DNA from: SIAJ01 sp036266155
GTDB taxonomy: Bacteria; Planctomycetota; Planctomycetia; Gemmatales; Gemmataceae
Direction: 5' to 3'
Length of the DNA: 47,032 nt
NCBI GenBank assembly: GCA_036266155.1
Contig: DATANR010000258.1
Span: 1 to 47,032, forward strand
Below are positions 26,798 to 35,282 of the stretch, piece by piece. A program made the position numbers and the translations under genes. Below the pieces are notes generated by a model. It made no database searches. It was not told where the DNA came from and saw only the letters and a program-made list of their open reading frames with translations. Positions within the stretch are counted from its first letter, which is position 1. Each line of letters begins with the position of its first letter.

Positions 26798-28074
26798 TGA
26801 GCAAGCCCAAGAGTCTCACACTGCGGACCTATCAGGTCGGCTTCGGCGACTGCTTCCTGTTGAAATTCAAGTACGCCACGGAAGATCGGCACGTGCTGGT
26901 CGACTTTGGCAGCACCGGCCAACCGAAGGACGCGGGCGACCAACTCATGTTGCGCGTCGCCAAGAACATCGCGGAGACGTGCGGCGGCAAATTGAACGCC
27001 GTGGTCGCCACGCATCGGCACAAGGACCACATCAGCGGCTTTGCCACCAATTCGGCCGGCACTGCGTCCGGCGACATCATCGCCAAACTCAAGCCGGACG
27101 TCGTGGTTCAGCCGTGGACGGAGGACCCGGACGCTAAGCCGGATGCCACGCGGGCGACGCACATCTCGAAACGAAACCGTTCATTGACGGCCGCCTTGAG
27201 CGACATGCACGCCTTCTCGCAGGCCGTCCTCGACGAGGTCGATCGCCGCGGCGTCGCCTTTGGGCCGCATCTGCGTGGGCAGCTCGGCTTCCTGGGCGAG
27301 GACAACCTGGCCAACAAGTCGGCAGTCGAAAACTTGATGTCGATGGGCAAGAAGAATGTGTACGTCAATTTCGGCACCGACTCCGGCCTGGAGGACGTGT
27401 TGCCGGGCGTAAAGACGACGGTCCTCGGGCCGCCGACGCTCGAACAGACGGACACCATCCGCAAGCAACGCGCGACCGATCAAAACGAGTTCTGGCATTT
27501 GCAAGCGGCTGCCGGCCAGTCGTTTACCGCTTCCGGCAAGTCGCCGTTCGCACCGCGCTATCACTATGCCGACCGTCCGCCGCATACGCGCTGGTTTATC
27601 CCACGCATGGACGCGCTGCGCGGCGATCAGCTCTTGCAGCTCGTCCGAGCGCTCGACAAACAGATGAACAACACGAGCGTGATCCTCTTGTTCGAGGCCG
27701 GCGACAAGAAGCTCCTATTTCCGGGCGACGCCCAGATTGAAAACTGGTCCTACGCCCTGGAGCAAGCCGAAAAGAAGCCGACTCTGAAGCAGAAGCTGGA
27801 ATCGGTGAACCTGTACAAGGTCGGCCATCACGGCAGCTTGAACGCGACGCCGAAATCGCTGTGGAAGCTGTTCGAACACAAGGGATCGGCCCACGAGCAC
27901 GATCGCCTACAGACGGTTGTGTCAACCATGGCCGGGAAACACGGCTCCGTGGGTAGCGGAACCGAAGTCCCGCGCAGCAAGCTCGTCGACGAATTGAAAA
28001 AGCAGAGCGACTTCTTCACGACGCAATCGCTGAAGAAGAAAGACCTGTTCCACGACGTCGAGATTGACTTCTAG
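26797..28074 (+). CDS. ComEC-like metallo-beta-lactamase-fold hydrolase
   Basis: 425 aa from ATG 26797, which shares its A with the preceding stop. The N-terminus VGFGDCFLLKF and the metal motif H73-R-H75-K-D77-H78 (ATHRHKDHISGF) are typical of MBL proteins of the ComEC/competence hydrolase type. Later ligands are in LLFPGDAQIENW (Asp) and VGHHGSLNATPKSLW (His). There is no membrane span, unlike full ComEC. Substrates in this group are nucleotides, nucleic acids or other phosphoesters; which one applies here cannot be told. Coupling to a metalloprotease gene argues for a joint pathway. Confidence 0.85.
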   Translation: MSKPKSLTLRTYQVGFGDCFLLKFKYATEDRHVLVDFGSTGQPKDAGDQLMLRVAKNIAETCGGKLNAVVATHRHKDHISGFATNSAGTASGDIIAKLKPDVVVQPWTEDPDAKPDATRATHISKRNRSLTAALSDMHAFSQAVLDEVDRRGVAFGPHLRGQLGFLGEDNLANKSAVENLMSMGKKNVYVNFGTDSGLEDVLPGVKTTVLGPPTLEQTDTIRKQRATDQNEFWHLQAAAGQSFTASGKSPFAPRYHYADRPPHTRWFIPRMDALRGDQLLQLVRALDKQMNNTSVILLFEAGDKKLLFPGDAQIENWSYALEQAEKKPTLKQKLESVNLYKVGHHGSLNATPKSLWKLFEHKGSAHEHDRLQTVVSTMAGKHGSVGSGTEVPRSKLVDELKKQSDFFTTQSLKKKDLFHDVEIDF

Positions 28075-28141
28075 CGGCGCGGAGCGGCGCGACGCGAAGC
28101 ACATATCTTAACTCTTCGCCGCTTGGCCGCTGGGAATCGCC

Positions 28142-30001
28142 ATGCCATCCTCGGTTGTCGTCATGTTAATTGCCGGCCTGATTGCGCTTCCGGCCGTAGG
28201 ATCGGAGCCCGACCACCATTCATACGCCAACCCCGAACACATCCGCATTCGACATGTCGATCTCGATCTCGACATCGACTTCGACAAGCAAGTGATTCGC
28301 GGCTCGGCGACACTGCGCGTGGAACGAATCTCGAAGAACCACAAGCAACCGCTCGTCCTCGATACACGCGGCTTGACGATCAGTTCAGTTGAAGCAACCA
28401 CGGACGGCAAAGCATTCGCCAAAGCGTCATTCAAGCTCGGCGCCGCGGATCCGATCCTGGGTGAGAGCCTCACGATCCAAATACCTGAAGACCTGACGGC
28501 CGTGCGCATCACTTATGCCACCGGACCGAAGGCAACCGCCCTTCAGTGGCTCGCGCCAAAGCAGACGGCCGGCAAGAAGCAGCCGATGCTCTTCACACAG
28601 TCGCAGGCAATTGACGCCCGTAGCTGGGTGCCGCTGCAGGATTCGCCGAGCGTGCGCATCACGTACACGGCCCATGTCCGCACGCCGAAGGACCTGCTCG
28701 CGGTCATGAGCGCCGGCAACGACCCCGAGCAGAAACGGACCGGCGACTATCGCTTCGAGATGACGCAGCCGATCCCGTCGTATTTGCTCGCTCTGTGCGT
28801 CGGCGACTTGGAGTTCCAAAAGATTGGCGCCCGAACGGGCGTCTATGCGGAGCCCGCCGTCATCCGTCGGGCGGCCACGGAGTTCGCTGATCTGGAGGAG
28901 TTTCTCAAAGCCTGCGAAAAGCTCTACGGCCCATACCGCTGGGGCCGTTACGACGTGCTCGTGATGCCGCCGAGCTTTCCGTTCGGCGGGATGGAGAACC
29001 CGCGGCTCACGTTTGCGTCACCGACGACCATCGCCGGCGACAAGAGCCTCGTCTCCGTGCTCGCGCACGAGCTGGCCCACTCGTGGTCGGGCAATCTTGT
29101 TTCCAACGCGACTTGGCGTGACTTCTGGCTGAACGAGGGGTTCACCGTCTATCTCGAACGCCGCATTCTGGAAGCGGTGTACGGCAAGGCTCGAGCCGAT
29201 GCGGAAGCGGTTCTGGGTCGCCGCAGCCTGGAACGCGAACTGGCCGATTTACCGAAGCCGGATCAGGTGCTGCACATCGATCTCAAGGGCCGAACGCCGA
29301 ACGACGGCTTGACGGACGTGCCCTACGAGAAGGGGGCGCTCTTCCTGCGCCATCTTGAAGCGATTTATGGCCGCGAAAAGTTCGACGAGTTCCTGAAAGG
29401 CTACTTCGCGCACTTCGCGTTCCAGAGCATCACGACGGACACCTTTGCGGCGTATCTGAAGGAACATCTGCTCAAGGACAATCCTGACAAGGCCGCGCGA
29501 GCGCAGGTTGATGAATGGCTCAACGGTTCCGGAATCCCCACCGATGCCCCGCAACCGACGGCCGCGGCCCTCGAAAAAGTCGAAGAGCGCGCCAAGGCGT
29601 TCGCGGCCGGAACGGCCAAGGCTGCGGACCTTCCCGGCAAAACGTGGACGGCCCACGAGTGGATGCACTTCCTGAACTCGCTGCCGTCGACCGTGGGCCG
29701 CGACAAGATGATGGCACTCGATGCGGCCTTCAGCATCGCGAAGTCGGGCAACTCCGAGGTCCTGTTCGTTTGGCTGATGCTTGCGATTCAAAACGGCTAC
29801 GAGCCGGCATACGATCGGCTCGCCGGTTTCCTGACCGAGCAAGGCCGCCGCAAGTTCTTGAAACCGCTGTATGAGGAGTTGGTCAAGACGCCCGCCGGCA
29901 AGGAGCGGGCGCTCACCATCTATAAGGTGGCTCGGCCGATGTACCACCCGGTGAGCGTTGAAACGGTGGACGCGATCGTTGGGTGGGTCGAGAAGAAATA
30001 G
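28142..30001 (+). CDS. Exported M1 family aminopeptidase (LTA4-hydrolase-like)
   Basis: 619 aa. Signal peptide MPSSVVVMLIAGLIALPAVGS. Domain order is that of M1 enzymes: an N-terminal beta domain, the exopeptidase motif G282-G-M-E-N286, the zinc site H309-E-L-A-H313 with E332 (HExxHx18E), and Y395 in PYEKG as the transition-state Tyr. A helical C-terminal domain (about 460-619) follows, resembling the leukotriene-A4-hydrolase C-domain. It removes N-terminal residues from peptides outside the cytoplasm. It sits 67 bases after the MBL gene on the same strand, so read-through is possible, but the export signal suggests a separate role. It converges on the next gene with 3 bases between the stops. 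Confidence 0.93.
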   Translation: MPSSVVVMLIAGLIALPAVGSEPDHHSYANPEHIRIRHVDLDLDIDFDKQVIRGSATLRVERISKNHKQPLVLDTRGLTISSVEATTDGKAFAKASFKLGAADPILGESLTIQIPEDLTAVRITYATGPKATALQWLAPKQTAGKKQPMLFTQSQAIDARSWVPLQDSPSVRITYTAHVRTPKDLLAVMSAGNDPEQKRTGDYRFEMTQPIPSYLLALCVGDLEFQKIGARTGVYAEPAVIRRAATEFADLEEFLKACEKLYGPYRWGRYDVLVMPPSFPFGGMENPRLTFASPTTIAGDKSLVSVLAHELAHSWSGNLVSNATWRDFWLNEGFTVYLERRILEAVYGKARADAEAVLGRRSLERELADLPKPDQVLHIDLKGRTPNDGLTDVPYEKGALFLRHLEAIYGREKFDEFLKGYFAHFAFQSITTDTFAAYLKEHLLKDNPDKAARAQVDEWLNGSGIPTDAPQPTAAALEKVEERAKAFAAGTAKAADLPGKTWTAHEWMHFLNSLPSTVGRDKMMALDAAFSIAKSGNSEVLFVWLMLAIQNGYEPAYDRLAGFLTEQGRRKFLKPLYEELVKTPAGKERALTIYKVARPMYHPVSVETVDAIVGWVEKK

Positions 30002-30004
30002 AAC

Positions 30005-30871
30005 TCAGTCTTCAATCCGCTCCGCGACGAATCCGGCCTCGCGTTCGACGATCTTCGTCGTTCCCGCGATCGCCTTGCCGTCGCCGGTGAAGATGAAGCC
30101 GGTGAACGTCTGCGACGTCGCGGGGAACTTGATCGTGAAGCTCACCGCGTGCTTCGGCGTGCCGGCCTTGCCCGTCACTTCATACTCGCGGCCGTCCTTG
30201 TCCGACGTGAATGTGCCCGTAATTTCGCCAGATTCGTTCACTTCCAGGATCAAAATGCCGGAGCGTCGGCCGTCGTCACGCAGCTTGTATTTGCCGGCGA
30301 TGAAGCGCGTCTCGAATGCTTCGCCGACAACGAGCTTCGGCGCCTTCTTCGGCACGACGCCGGGGATCGGCTTCACCAACAAATAGAGCTTGGCCTCCTT
30401 CACCGGCTTGACCACGAACGCGTTCGCATCTTTCGCGTCCGCCGTGACGACCAGATCGCCGCCAACGGCTTCGGGGACAATTTGCCCGATATCGAGGCTC
30501 ATTCGCAGGCCAGGATAAACGTGCAAGTTCTGGCCCTGCGCCTGAACGGCCCGATCACTGGTGCCCTTGAAGGTCAGGTATTTGTCGACGAGGAGCAGCA
30601 CGGCCTGCTGGTCCTTGCCGATCTTCTGCCGGGCCGATTGCACGTGCAGCTTGGCGAAGCGCTTGTCGTTGGTCATCACCACGATGAACGCGGACGTCGA
30701 ATCGGGCAGCGTGACGGCGTCCGCGATTTGTTCGGACGTGAGTTCCTTGACTTCCTTCAGGCTCCCGTCGGTGGCCGCCTTGGTCAGGACCGCGTTGGTG
30801 TAATAATCGAACTGCTCGGCTCGCACGACGGCAACGGCGATCAGCAAAGCGAGCACGGCAAAGCGGCGCAT
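30005..30871 (-). CDS. Exported two-part protein of unknown function
   Basis: 288 aa; signal peptide MRRFAVLALLIAVAVVRA. The first half (about 20-180) is mixed alpha/beta with no family that I recognise. The second half (about 190-288) begins AGKYKLRDDGRRSGILILEVNESGEITGTF and continues as regular beta-strands, suggesting a small lipocalin- or avidin-like barrel. It is convergent with the aminopeptidase gene. Its start faces the glycosyltransferase gene across an 81-base gap, so the two share a divergent promoter region. Confidence 0.75.
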   Translation of the reverse strand: MRRFAVLALLIAVAVVRAEQFDYYTNAVLTKAATDGSLKEVKELTSEQIADAVTLPDSTSAFIVVMTNDKRFAKLHVQSARQKIGKDQQAVLLLVDKYLTFKGTSDRAVQAQGQNLHVYPGLRMSLDIGQIVPEAVGGDLVVTADAKDANAFVVKPVKEAKLYLLVKPIPGVVPKKAPKLVVGEAFETRFIAGKYKLRDDGRRSGILILEVNESGEITGTFTSDKDGREYEVTGKAGTPKHAVSFTIKFPATSQTFTGFIFTGDGKAIAGTTKIVEREAGFVAERIED

Positions 30872-30952
30872 GATTGGCTCCGAGAGGTTGGGTAAAGTCT
30901 ATCGCGCTGGCATTCAGCGGCATACGATGCGGGGACCGGGGTCTCGTCTTCC

Positions 30953-31921
30953 ATGGCCGACACACTCACGATCGCGATCCCCTTCTATAAGGGGCTGCAC
31001 TACCTGCGTCGCGCGATCGAGAGCGTCCTTCGTCAATCGTCGCCAGCGTGGCGGCTCATCGTCTGCGATGACGGCGCCGAGCCCGGCACCGCTGAGCTGG
31101 TCGCGGCGTTCGCTGATCCCCGCATCTGCTATCTGAAGAACGAGCGCAACCTCGGCATGGCGGGCAACTGGAATCGCTGTCTCGACGCGGCCGACACCGA
31201 CCTCGTCAACCTGCTGCACAACGACGACGAACTCTTGCCAAACTATGTCGCTGAGATGCTCGCTGCCGACCGAGAGTTCCCGGATGCCGCCGCCTTCTTC
31301 TGCAAGGCGACGGTGATCGACGCTGACGGCCGTGAATGTTTTTCGCTCGTCGACTTCGTCAAGCGCTTCCTTGAGCCGAAGTCCAAAGGACCGCTCGTCC
31401 TTCACGGCAAGTCGGCCATCGAAGCGCTGATGCACGGCGACTTCATCATGTGCCCAACCGTCTGCTATCGACGAAGTCGTTTGCCGGCCGAGCGCTTTCA
31501 GCCCGAGTGGCGGCAGGTCCTTGACCTGGACTTCTTTACACGCATTCTGCTCGCCGGCGGCACGATGGTTGGCTTGCCTGCGACGGCCTACGCCTATCGC
31601 CGGCACGCCGCCAATGCCACGAGCGAAAACACGGAAAACCTGCTTCGTTTCGACGAGGAATCGCGACTCCACGACCGGATTGCCGCCACCGCCCGCGAAC
31701 GCGGCTGGCCCACCGTCGCTCGCGTCGCCGCCGGCAAGCGCGTCATCAAACTCCACCTCCTTTTCCGCATCGCCCAAGACCTCTGCCGCTTGCGGCTTAG
31801 CGCCGCCCTCCAAAAATGGCAATTTCTCCGTGGGCTTTCACGCCAGTCCGGGAATAAAACACTCAGTCGGGGCATCCCATTCGTATCCCCCGAGGAAACC
31901 CCTCCGCCATGCGCAACTTGA
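30953..31921 (+). CDS. GT2 family glycosyltransferase
   Basis: 322 aa. Starts LTIAIPFYKGLHYLRRAIESVLRQ, the classic GT2 entry, with the nucleotide-binding acid in RLIVCDDGA and the DxD-like NDDE in LVNLLHNDDELLPNY. A late RQVLDLDFFTRILLAGG carries the usual catalytic-base-like acid region. There is no clear membrane span, so it is likely cytoplasmic or membrane-associated. It transfers a sugar from a nucleotide sugar to a glycan or lipid acceptor that cannot be named. Its last 13 bases overlap the next GT2 gene, which supports co-translation. Confidence 0.9.
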   Translation: MADTLTIAIPFYKGLHYLRRAIESVLRQSSPAWRLIVCDDGAEPGTAELVAAFADPRICYLKNERNLGMAGNWNRCLDAADTDLVNLLHNDDELLPNYVAEMLAADREFPDAAAFFCKATVIDADGRECFSLVDFVKRFLEPKSKGPLVLHGKSAIEALMHGDFIMCPTVCYRRSRLPAERFQPEWRQVLDLDFFTRILLAGGTMVGLPATAYAYRRHAANATSENTENLLRFDEESRLHDRIAATARERGWPTVARVAAGKRVIKLHLLFRIAQDLCRLRLSAALQKWQFLRGLSRQSGNKTLSRGIPFVSPEETPPPCAT

Positions 31922-32664
31922 TCGTCATCCCGGCCTTCAACGAGGAGGAAGCCCTCCCGAAGACGGTCGAGCGCCTCCAACGCCTGCCGGCCGGGTTCGA
32001 AATCCTCGTCGTCAACGATGGCTCCAAGGACCGCACGAAGGATGTGGCCAACCGCCTGGTCGCCACTTCGCGATTGCCGCTCCATGTCGCTCATCTGCCA
32101 GTGAATTGTGGCATCGGCGTCGCCGTCCAAACCGGTTATCGTTTCGCCGTCGCCGACGGCGGCTATCGCTATGTGATCCAGTTCGATGCCGACGGCCAGC
32201 ACGATGCCGACTACATCAATGCCCTTGTCGATTTGGCCGTGCGCGACGACCTCGACCTCTGCGTCGGCTCGCGCTTTATCCACGACTTCGGCCCGGGCTC
32301 GCGTTCGACGTTCCTTCGCCGTGTCGGCATCCGCTTCTTCGCCGGGCTGATCGGTCTGATGTCCGGCGTCAAAGTCACCGACCCCACGAGCGGCTTCCGC
32401 TGCCTCGGCCCCCGTGCCTGGCGGCGCTTCGCGGACTCGTATCCCGAAGATTATCCGGAACCCGAAGCGCTGTTCTGGTGCGCCCGCAATCGGCTCAAGG
32501 TGGGCGAGTTGCCGGTACGGATGTTCGAGCGCCAGGGCGGCGTGTCGTCGATCCGCAAGCTCAAATCCGCGTACTACATGGTGAAGGTGTCGCTCGCGAT
32601 CGTCTTCGACCGCATCCGCGGCACCGAGGTCGTGATGCCGGCCCCGCAGCCGGCGACCGCATGA
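31909..32664 (+). CDS. GT2 glycosyltransferase, polyprenyl-phosphate sugar synthase type
   Basis: 251 aa. LIVIPAFNEEEALPKTVERL, EILVVNDGSKDRT and the DxD motif in IQFDADGQHD are those of dolichol/polyprenyl-phosphate mannose or glucose synthases. A late QGGVSSIRKLKSAYYMVKV matches the typical interface motif. It has no C-terminal membrane spans, so it resembles the soluble class. It probably charges a lipid carrier with a sugar for envelope glycans. It starts inside the preceding GT gene and ends in a 4-base overlap with the DUF2304 gene. Confidence 0.92.
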   Translation: MRNLIVIPAFNEEEALPKTVERLQRLPAGFEILVVNDGSKDRTKDVANRLVATSRLPLHVAHLPVNCGIGVAVQTGYRFAVADGGYRYVIQFDADGQHDADYINALVDLAVRDDLDLCVGSRFIHDFGPGSRSTFLRRVGIRFFAGLIGLMSGVKVTDPTSGFRCLGPRAWRRFADSYPEDYPEPEALFWCARNRLKVGELPVRMFERQGGVSSIRKLKSAYYMVKVSLAIVFDRIRGTEVVMPAPQPATA

Positions 32665-33047
32665 TCAATGCCGAATTCCTGATGCTGCTCGGCGGCTGCG
32701 GCGCGTTCGCCATGACCCTGTACTGGGTCCGCGTGCGCGAGCTGCGCGAGCGCTATGCCATCGGCTGGCTCGCCGTCGCCACGCTGCTGCTCCTGACCGG
32801 CCTCTTCCCCGACGTCCTCAAGGGCATCGCCGACCGGGCCCACCTCAGCTACCCGGCCCTCGTCCTGTTCGCCGCCTTGGGGCTCATCTACTTGAACTCC
32901 TTCTTCGTCTCCGTCGCTTTAACCAAGCACTACCGCTGGAACGTGCGCCTCACGCAGCAGATGGCCCTGCTCGAAGAGCGTCTGCGCCGCCTCGAAGAAG
33001 CGAAGACCGCGAAGCCGGAAGACGCGGAAGCCACGCTCGCCGACTGA
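32661..33047 (+). CDS. DUF2304 membrane protein
   Basis: 128 aa from ATG 32661, overlapping the GT2 stop by ATGA. Three predicted membrane spans: about 4-21, 36-52 and 66-86. The loop VRELRERYAIGW followed by LLLTGLFPDVLKGIA matches DUF2304, a family regularly encoded directly after GT2 polyprenyl-phosphate glycosyltransferases. The C-terminal tail is a short coiled coil (LLEERLRRLEEAK). It probably anchors the glycosyltransferase at the membrane. It is the last gene before the accessory region. Confidence 0.88.
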   Translation: MINAEFLMLLGGCGAFAMTLYWVRVRELRERYAIGWLAVATLLLLTGLFPDVLKGIADRAHLSYPALVLFAALGLIYLNSFFVSVALTKHYRWNVRLTQQMALLEERLRRLEEAKTAKPEDAEATLAD

Positions 33048-33374
33048 CGGACCGCCAGGCGCGAATTCATTGCTTTCAGTACACATACCCCCCAAAAGGG
33101 CTTTGCAGGAAATGCCCCAGTTTTGCGAGTCATTCTATTGCGTAGCTTTCTGATTGATTGCGGGCGAGTTCCCGGGAAGAATTGAATGGCACTTTGGGCG
33201 GTTCAATTGCACTGCTTCCGGTCCAGTTGCAGTTCACGGGCAAAGGCACGGAGGGGTCAGGTCGCGATGCGGACCGAGGTCGTTCGTTGTTGGGTGTGAA
33301 CACTCGGGTGTGGAACGACTGGCGGGAGGTGCTGGAAGTGCTTGGCGACGAAGGGCGGGCAAGTTCAAAACAGA
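33048..33374. other. Gene-free junction stretch
   Basis: I see no credible gene here. The open frames have no ribosome site and unlike-protein composition. It contains CCCCCCAAAAGGG then CTTTGCAGG at 33088-33109, whose 12-base core GGGCTTTGCAGG recurs inverted at 46330-46341. GC content drops here compared with the glycosyltransferase genes to the left, so it may mark an island edge. Confidence 0.5.
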
Positions 33375-33433
33375 AAACCTTCGCGTTTGGCAGGTGCCGC
33401 GATTATCGGCGGTCCTGCCTGATGCGAAGGTTT
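33375..33433 (-). terminator. Symmetric long hairpin after the transposase gene
   Basis: AAACCTTCGC (33375-33384) pairs with GCGAAGGTTT (33424-33433), and GGCAGG (33389-33394) with CCTGCC (33414-33419), separated by matching 4-base internal bulges. On the minus strand it starts 20 bases past the transposase stop and is followed by TCTGTTTTG, so it can work as an intrinsic terminator or as the end structure of the mobile element. Confidence 0.6.
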
Positions 33434-33453
33434 ACATCAAAACCACTCCTGGT

Positions 33454-34737
33454 TCAGTTGCGAAGTGCCGGCATCTGGAGGACGGTCGGCTCATCGGTAT
33501 CGCCAGCTTGAGCCTCAATACCGCTGTCATCGCTCCAGAATTCCCCGGCGACGCCAAGGACGACTATCGCGTGGTGAACGGCCCAAATGTTCTGGCACAA
33601 GAACTTGCATAGCACCTCATTCGCCATCGCGTCGGATGCACGACTGCGAATCTTATGGCCATACTTTCGCTTCACGGCGCTGAACACCGATTCGACATTC
33701 GACCGCTTGTGGTAGTGCTGCAAGAACTTCTCGCGGTCCAGTCCAACGCGATGGTAGAACCGTGACCAAGCCGAACCTTGTTCACCGGGGAGGCTATTGC
33801 TCTTCAAGGGGATATAGGCGGTCGCTCCGAGGTCTTCGATTAGGCTGAGATTTTCGTGGCTCAAATACGCCTTATCCGCGCACACCTCCTGAAGGCTGAA
33901 CCCAGCTTCGTGTGCTTGCAGCACGAGCAGATTGAACTTCGGCGAATCGCCGGACATCTTCGCGTCAATCATGACGGCAGCAGCGACATGTGTGGTCGTG
34001 CCAACGATGGCGTGTGCTTTCACCCCGGCGTAAGGTGCGGGTTCCGTGAGGGTGATTGGCGCATTCAGATTCGCCGCTTGCTCCCGCCAATTAGATAGGA
34101 ACACGCTGGCGTCGACGGCGAACACGCGTTCCAAACTGCGGAGCGGCAGGGCCGAAACCTCAATCAGTTTTTGCAAGACGGGCGTCATGGACTTGTCCTC
34201 CATGAACGCCCACACACTCCCCGAATTCATGGGGGCGTTCAAGAGACCCTTCTTATGGGCGTCCTTCAGTCGGTCTTTGAACCGCCGCGCGCCCCACGTG
34301 CTGAACACCTTGAGCACACAGGCAAAGACGCGGTCTTTCATTGGAAAGGGCTGGCGGCCAGGCCGCCGGATTAGCGGTTCTTCGATGCCTTGAACGAGTT
34401 GATGCAAAAGCTCCAGCATTCGTGGTTCTTCCGACTCTTGGGCTTGGTTGTACCGCGACCAGTCCCTTTCGACGGTCGGCTTCTTCGGCACCTCATCCAC
34501 AACAACTTCAACGGGCTTTCCGTCGTGTTCGCGATGCACGACCATCCAGGCCGCAATGATGTGCTTGCAGTTGTCCCGGGCCGTTTGGAAGTGCTCGCAG
34601 GTGCAGGTCGACTGCTCGCCCAGGATAACCTCGTACGCATCGTTGCCGGATTCCGACGGCACGCAGTAGTGTGGTCCCACAAACTTGATGGTCTTGATGG
34701 CCGCGATAAAGGCGGCCCGCGTTTCAGTAAGCGTCAT
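33454..34737 (-). CDS. DDE transposase with N-terminal SWIM zinc finger
   Basis: 427 aa from ATG 34737, chosen for the ribosome site GGGAGGTGAC just upstream. A SWIM zinc finger is at residues 45-59: C45-T-C47, then C57-K-H59. A DDE transposase core follows with acids in VFAVDASVF, VCADKAYLS and RSNVESVFSAVKRKYG, and a terminal helix LCKFLCQNIWAVHHA. The SWIM finger probably helps bind DNA. I could not find convincing terminal inverted repeats or a target duplication around the gene, so the element's ends are unknown. It marks the left part of the accessory region. Confidence 0.88.
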   Translation of the reverse strand: MTLTETRAAFIAAIKTIKFVGPHYCVPSESGNDAYEVILGEQSTCTCEHFQTARDNCKHIIAAWMVVHREHDGKPVEVVVDEVPKKPTVERDWSRYNQAQESEEPRMLELLHQLVQGIEEPLIRRPGRQPFPMKDRVFACVLKVFSTWGARRFKDRLKDAHKKGLLNAPMNSGSVWAFMEDKSMTPVLQKLIEVSALPLRSLERVFAVDASVFLSNWREQAANLNAPITLTEPAPYAGVKAHAIVGTTTHVAAAVMIDAKMSGDSPKFNLLVLQAHEAGFSLQEVCADKAYLSHENLSLIEDLGATAYIPLKSNSLPGEQGSAWSRFYHRVGLDREKFLQHYHKRSNVESVFSAVKRKYGHKIRSRASDAMANEVLCKFLCQNIWAVHHAIVVLGVAGEFWSDDSGIEAQAGDTDEPTVLQMPALRN

Positions 34738-34872
34738 GTCACCTCCCGTGGACAGATGTATACCTAATTGTGATATACTACTTGGTGGGGTGTCCGCTAC
34801 CTCAGTTTGCGGATTTTTCGGAGAATTCTGCTCAGCGGTGTCGGTCGGGTGCATCGGAAGTACCATGTCCAG

Positions 34873-35061
34873 ATGGCCAAGAAGGTCCAACTCTGGGGCT
34901 ATCGGTGCGAGCGATGCAGCCACGAATGGCTGCCACGCGACGCCGAGCACACGCCGCGCGTCTGCCCCAAATGCAAAAGCCCGTATTGGGACAGGCCACG
35001 TCGGAAACCAGAGCCAGACGACAGTTCGGGCGACAAGAAGAAGCCGAAATCCAGCAAGTAG
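34873..35061 (+). CDS. Small zinc-ribbon protein
   Basis: 62 aa from ATG 34873 (MAKKVQLWGYRCERC). Two CxxC knuckles, CERCSHEW and CPKCKSPYWDRPR, form a zinc ribbon of a type common on mobile and defence-linked small proteins. A basic tail ends KKKPKSSK. It is divergent from the transposase gene, 135 bases apart. The function is probably binding nucleic acid or protein. A promoter for a downstream RNA begins 12 bases after its stop. Confidence 0.75.
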   Translation: MAKKVQLWGYRCERCSHEWLPRDAEHTPRVCPKCKSPYWDRPRRKPEPDDSSGDKKKPKSSK

Positions 35062-35073
35062 TGCTGAATCGAT

Positions 35074-35103
35074 TTGACTGTTTGGCCGACGCGCCCGTAT
35101 GAT
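35074..35103 (+). promoter_or_regulatory. Near-consensus sigma-70 promoter
   Basis: TTGACT (35074-35079) and TATGAT (35098-35103) are 18 bases apart, each one mismatch from consensus. GCCGACGC (35085-35092) and GCGTCGGC (35108-35115) form an inverted repeat spanning the -10 box and the expected start near 35110, a possible operator. Confidence 0.6.
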
Positions 35104-35109
35104 GCGAGC

Positions 35110-35260
35110 GTCGGCTTGACCGACCAGTGTGCGCAGCAATGCCCCCGTGCTGACCAAAAGCCAGCACCACAGGTTTCACGACCTGGACCAGTAATGGGGT
35201 TGGAGCGTTTGCCGAATCACTGCGAGGGCCGCGAGAGGTAGTAGCTCTCGCGGCCCTTTT
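35110..35260 (+). ncRNA. Candidate structured small RNA
   Basis: About 150 bases between a good promoter and a strong terminator, with no credible reading frame. Possible pairings nest cleanly: GTCGG/CCGAC (35110-35124); outer stem CAGTG (35125-35129) with CACTG (35218-35222); CCCC (about 35143-35146) with GGGG (35196-35199); hairpin GTGCTG/CAGCAC (35147-35167); hairpin CAGGT/ACCTG (35170-35185). The terminator hairpin follows directly. It is not a tRNA: there is no T-loop or acceptor stem. I could not match it to 6S, SRP, tmRNA or RNase P RNA by eye. It could also be the 3' leader of something else. Confidence 0.45.
35226..35260 (+). terminator. Strong intrinsic terminator
   Basis: GGGCCGCGAGAG (35226-35237) pairs perfectly with CTCTCGCGGCCC (35245-35256) around the loop GTAGTAG and is followed by TTTT. 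It ends the candidate small RNA and lies 22 bases before the stop of the convergent HARE-type gene. Confidence 0.85.
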
Positions 35261-35282
35261 CATGCGCAGTGCAGGCCTACTT

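Noticed and set aside
33375..33433. Integron attC site
   Set aside because: The hairpin is symmetric, but the required GTTRRRY boxes are not evident and no integrase is present; a transposon terminator fits better.
33154..33612. Plus-strand frames in the left junction of the island
   Set aside because: They run into the transposase gene on the other strand and look unlike protein.
35110..35225. tRNA or tmRNA
   Set aside because: No T-loop GTTCGAATC, acceptor stem or CCA end; the pairing differs.
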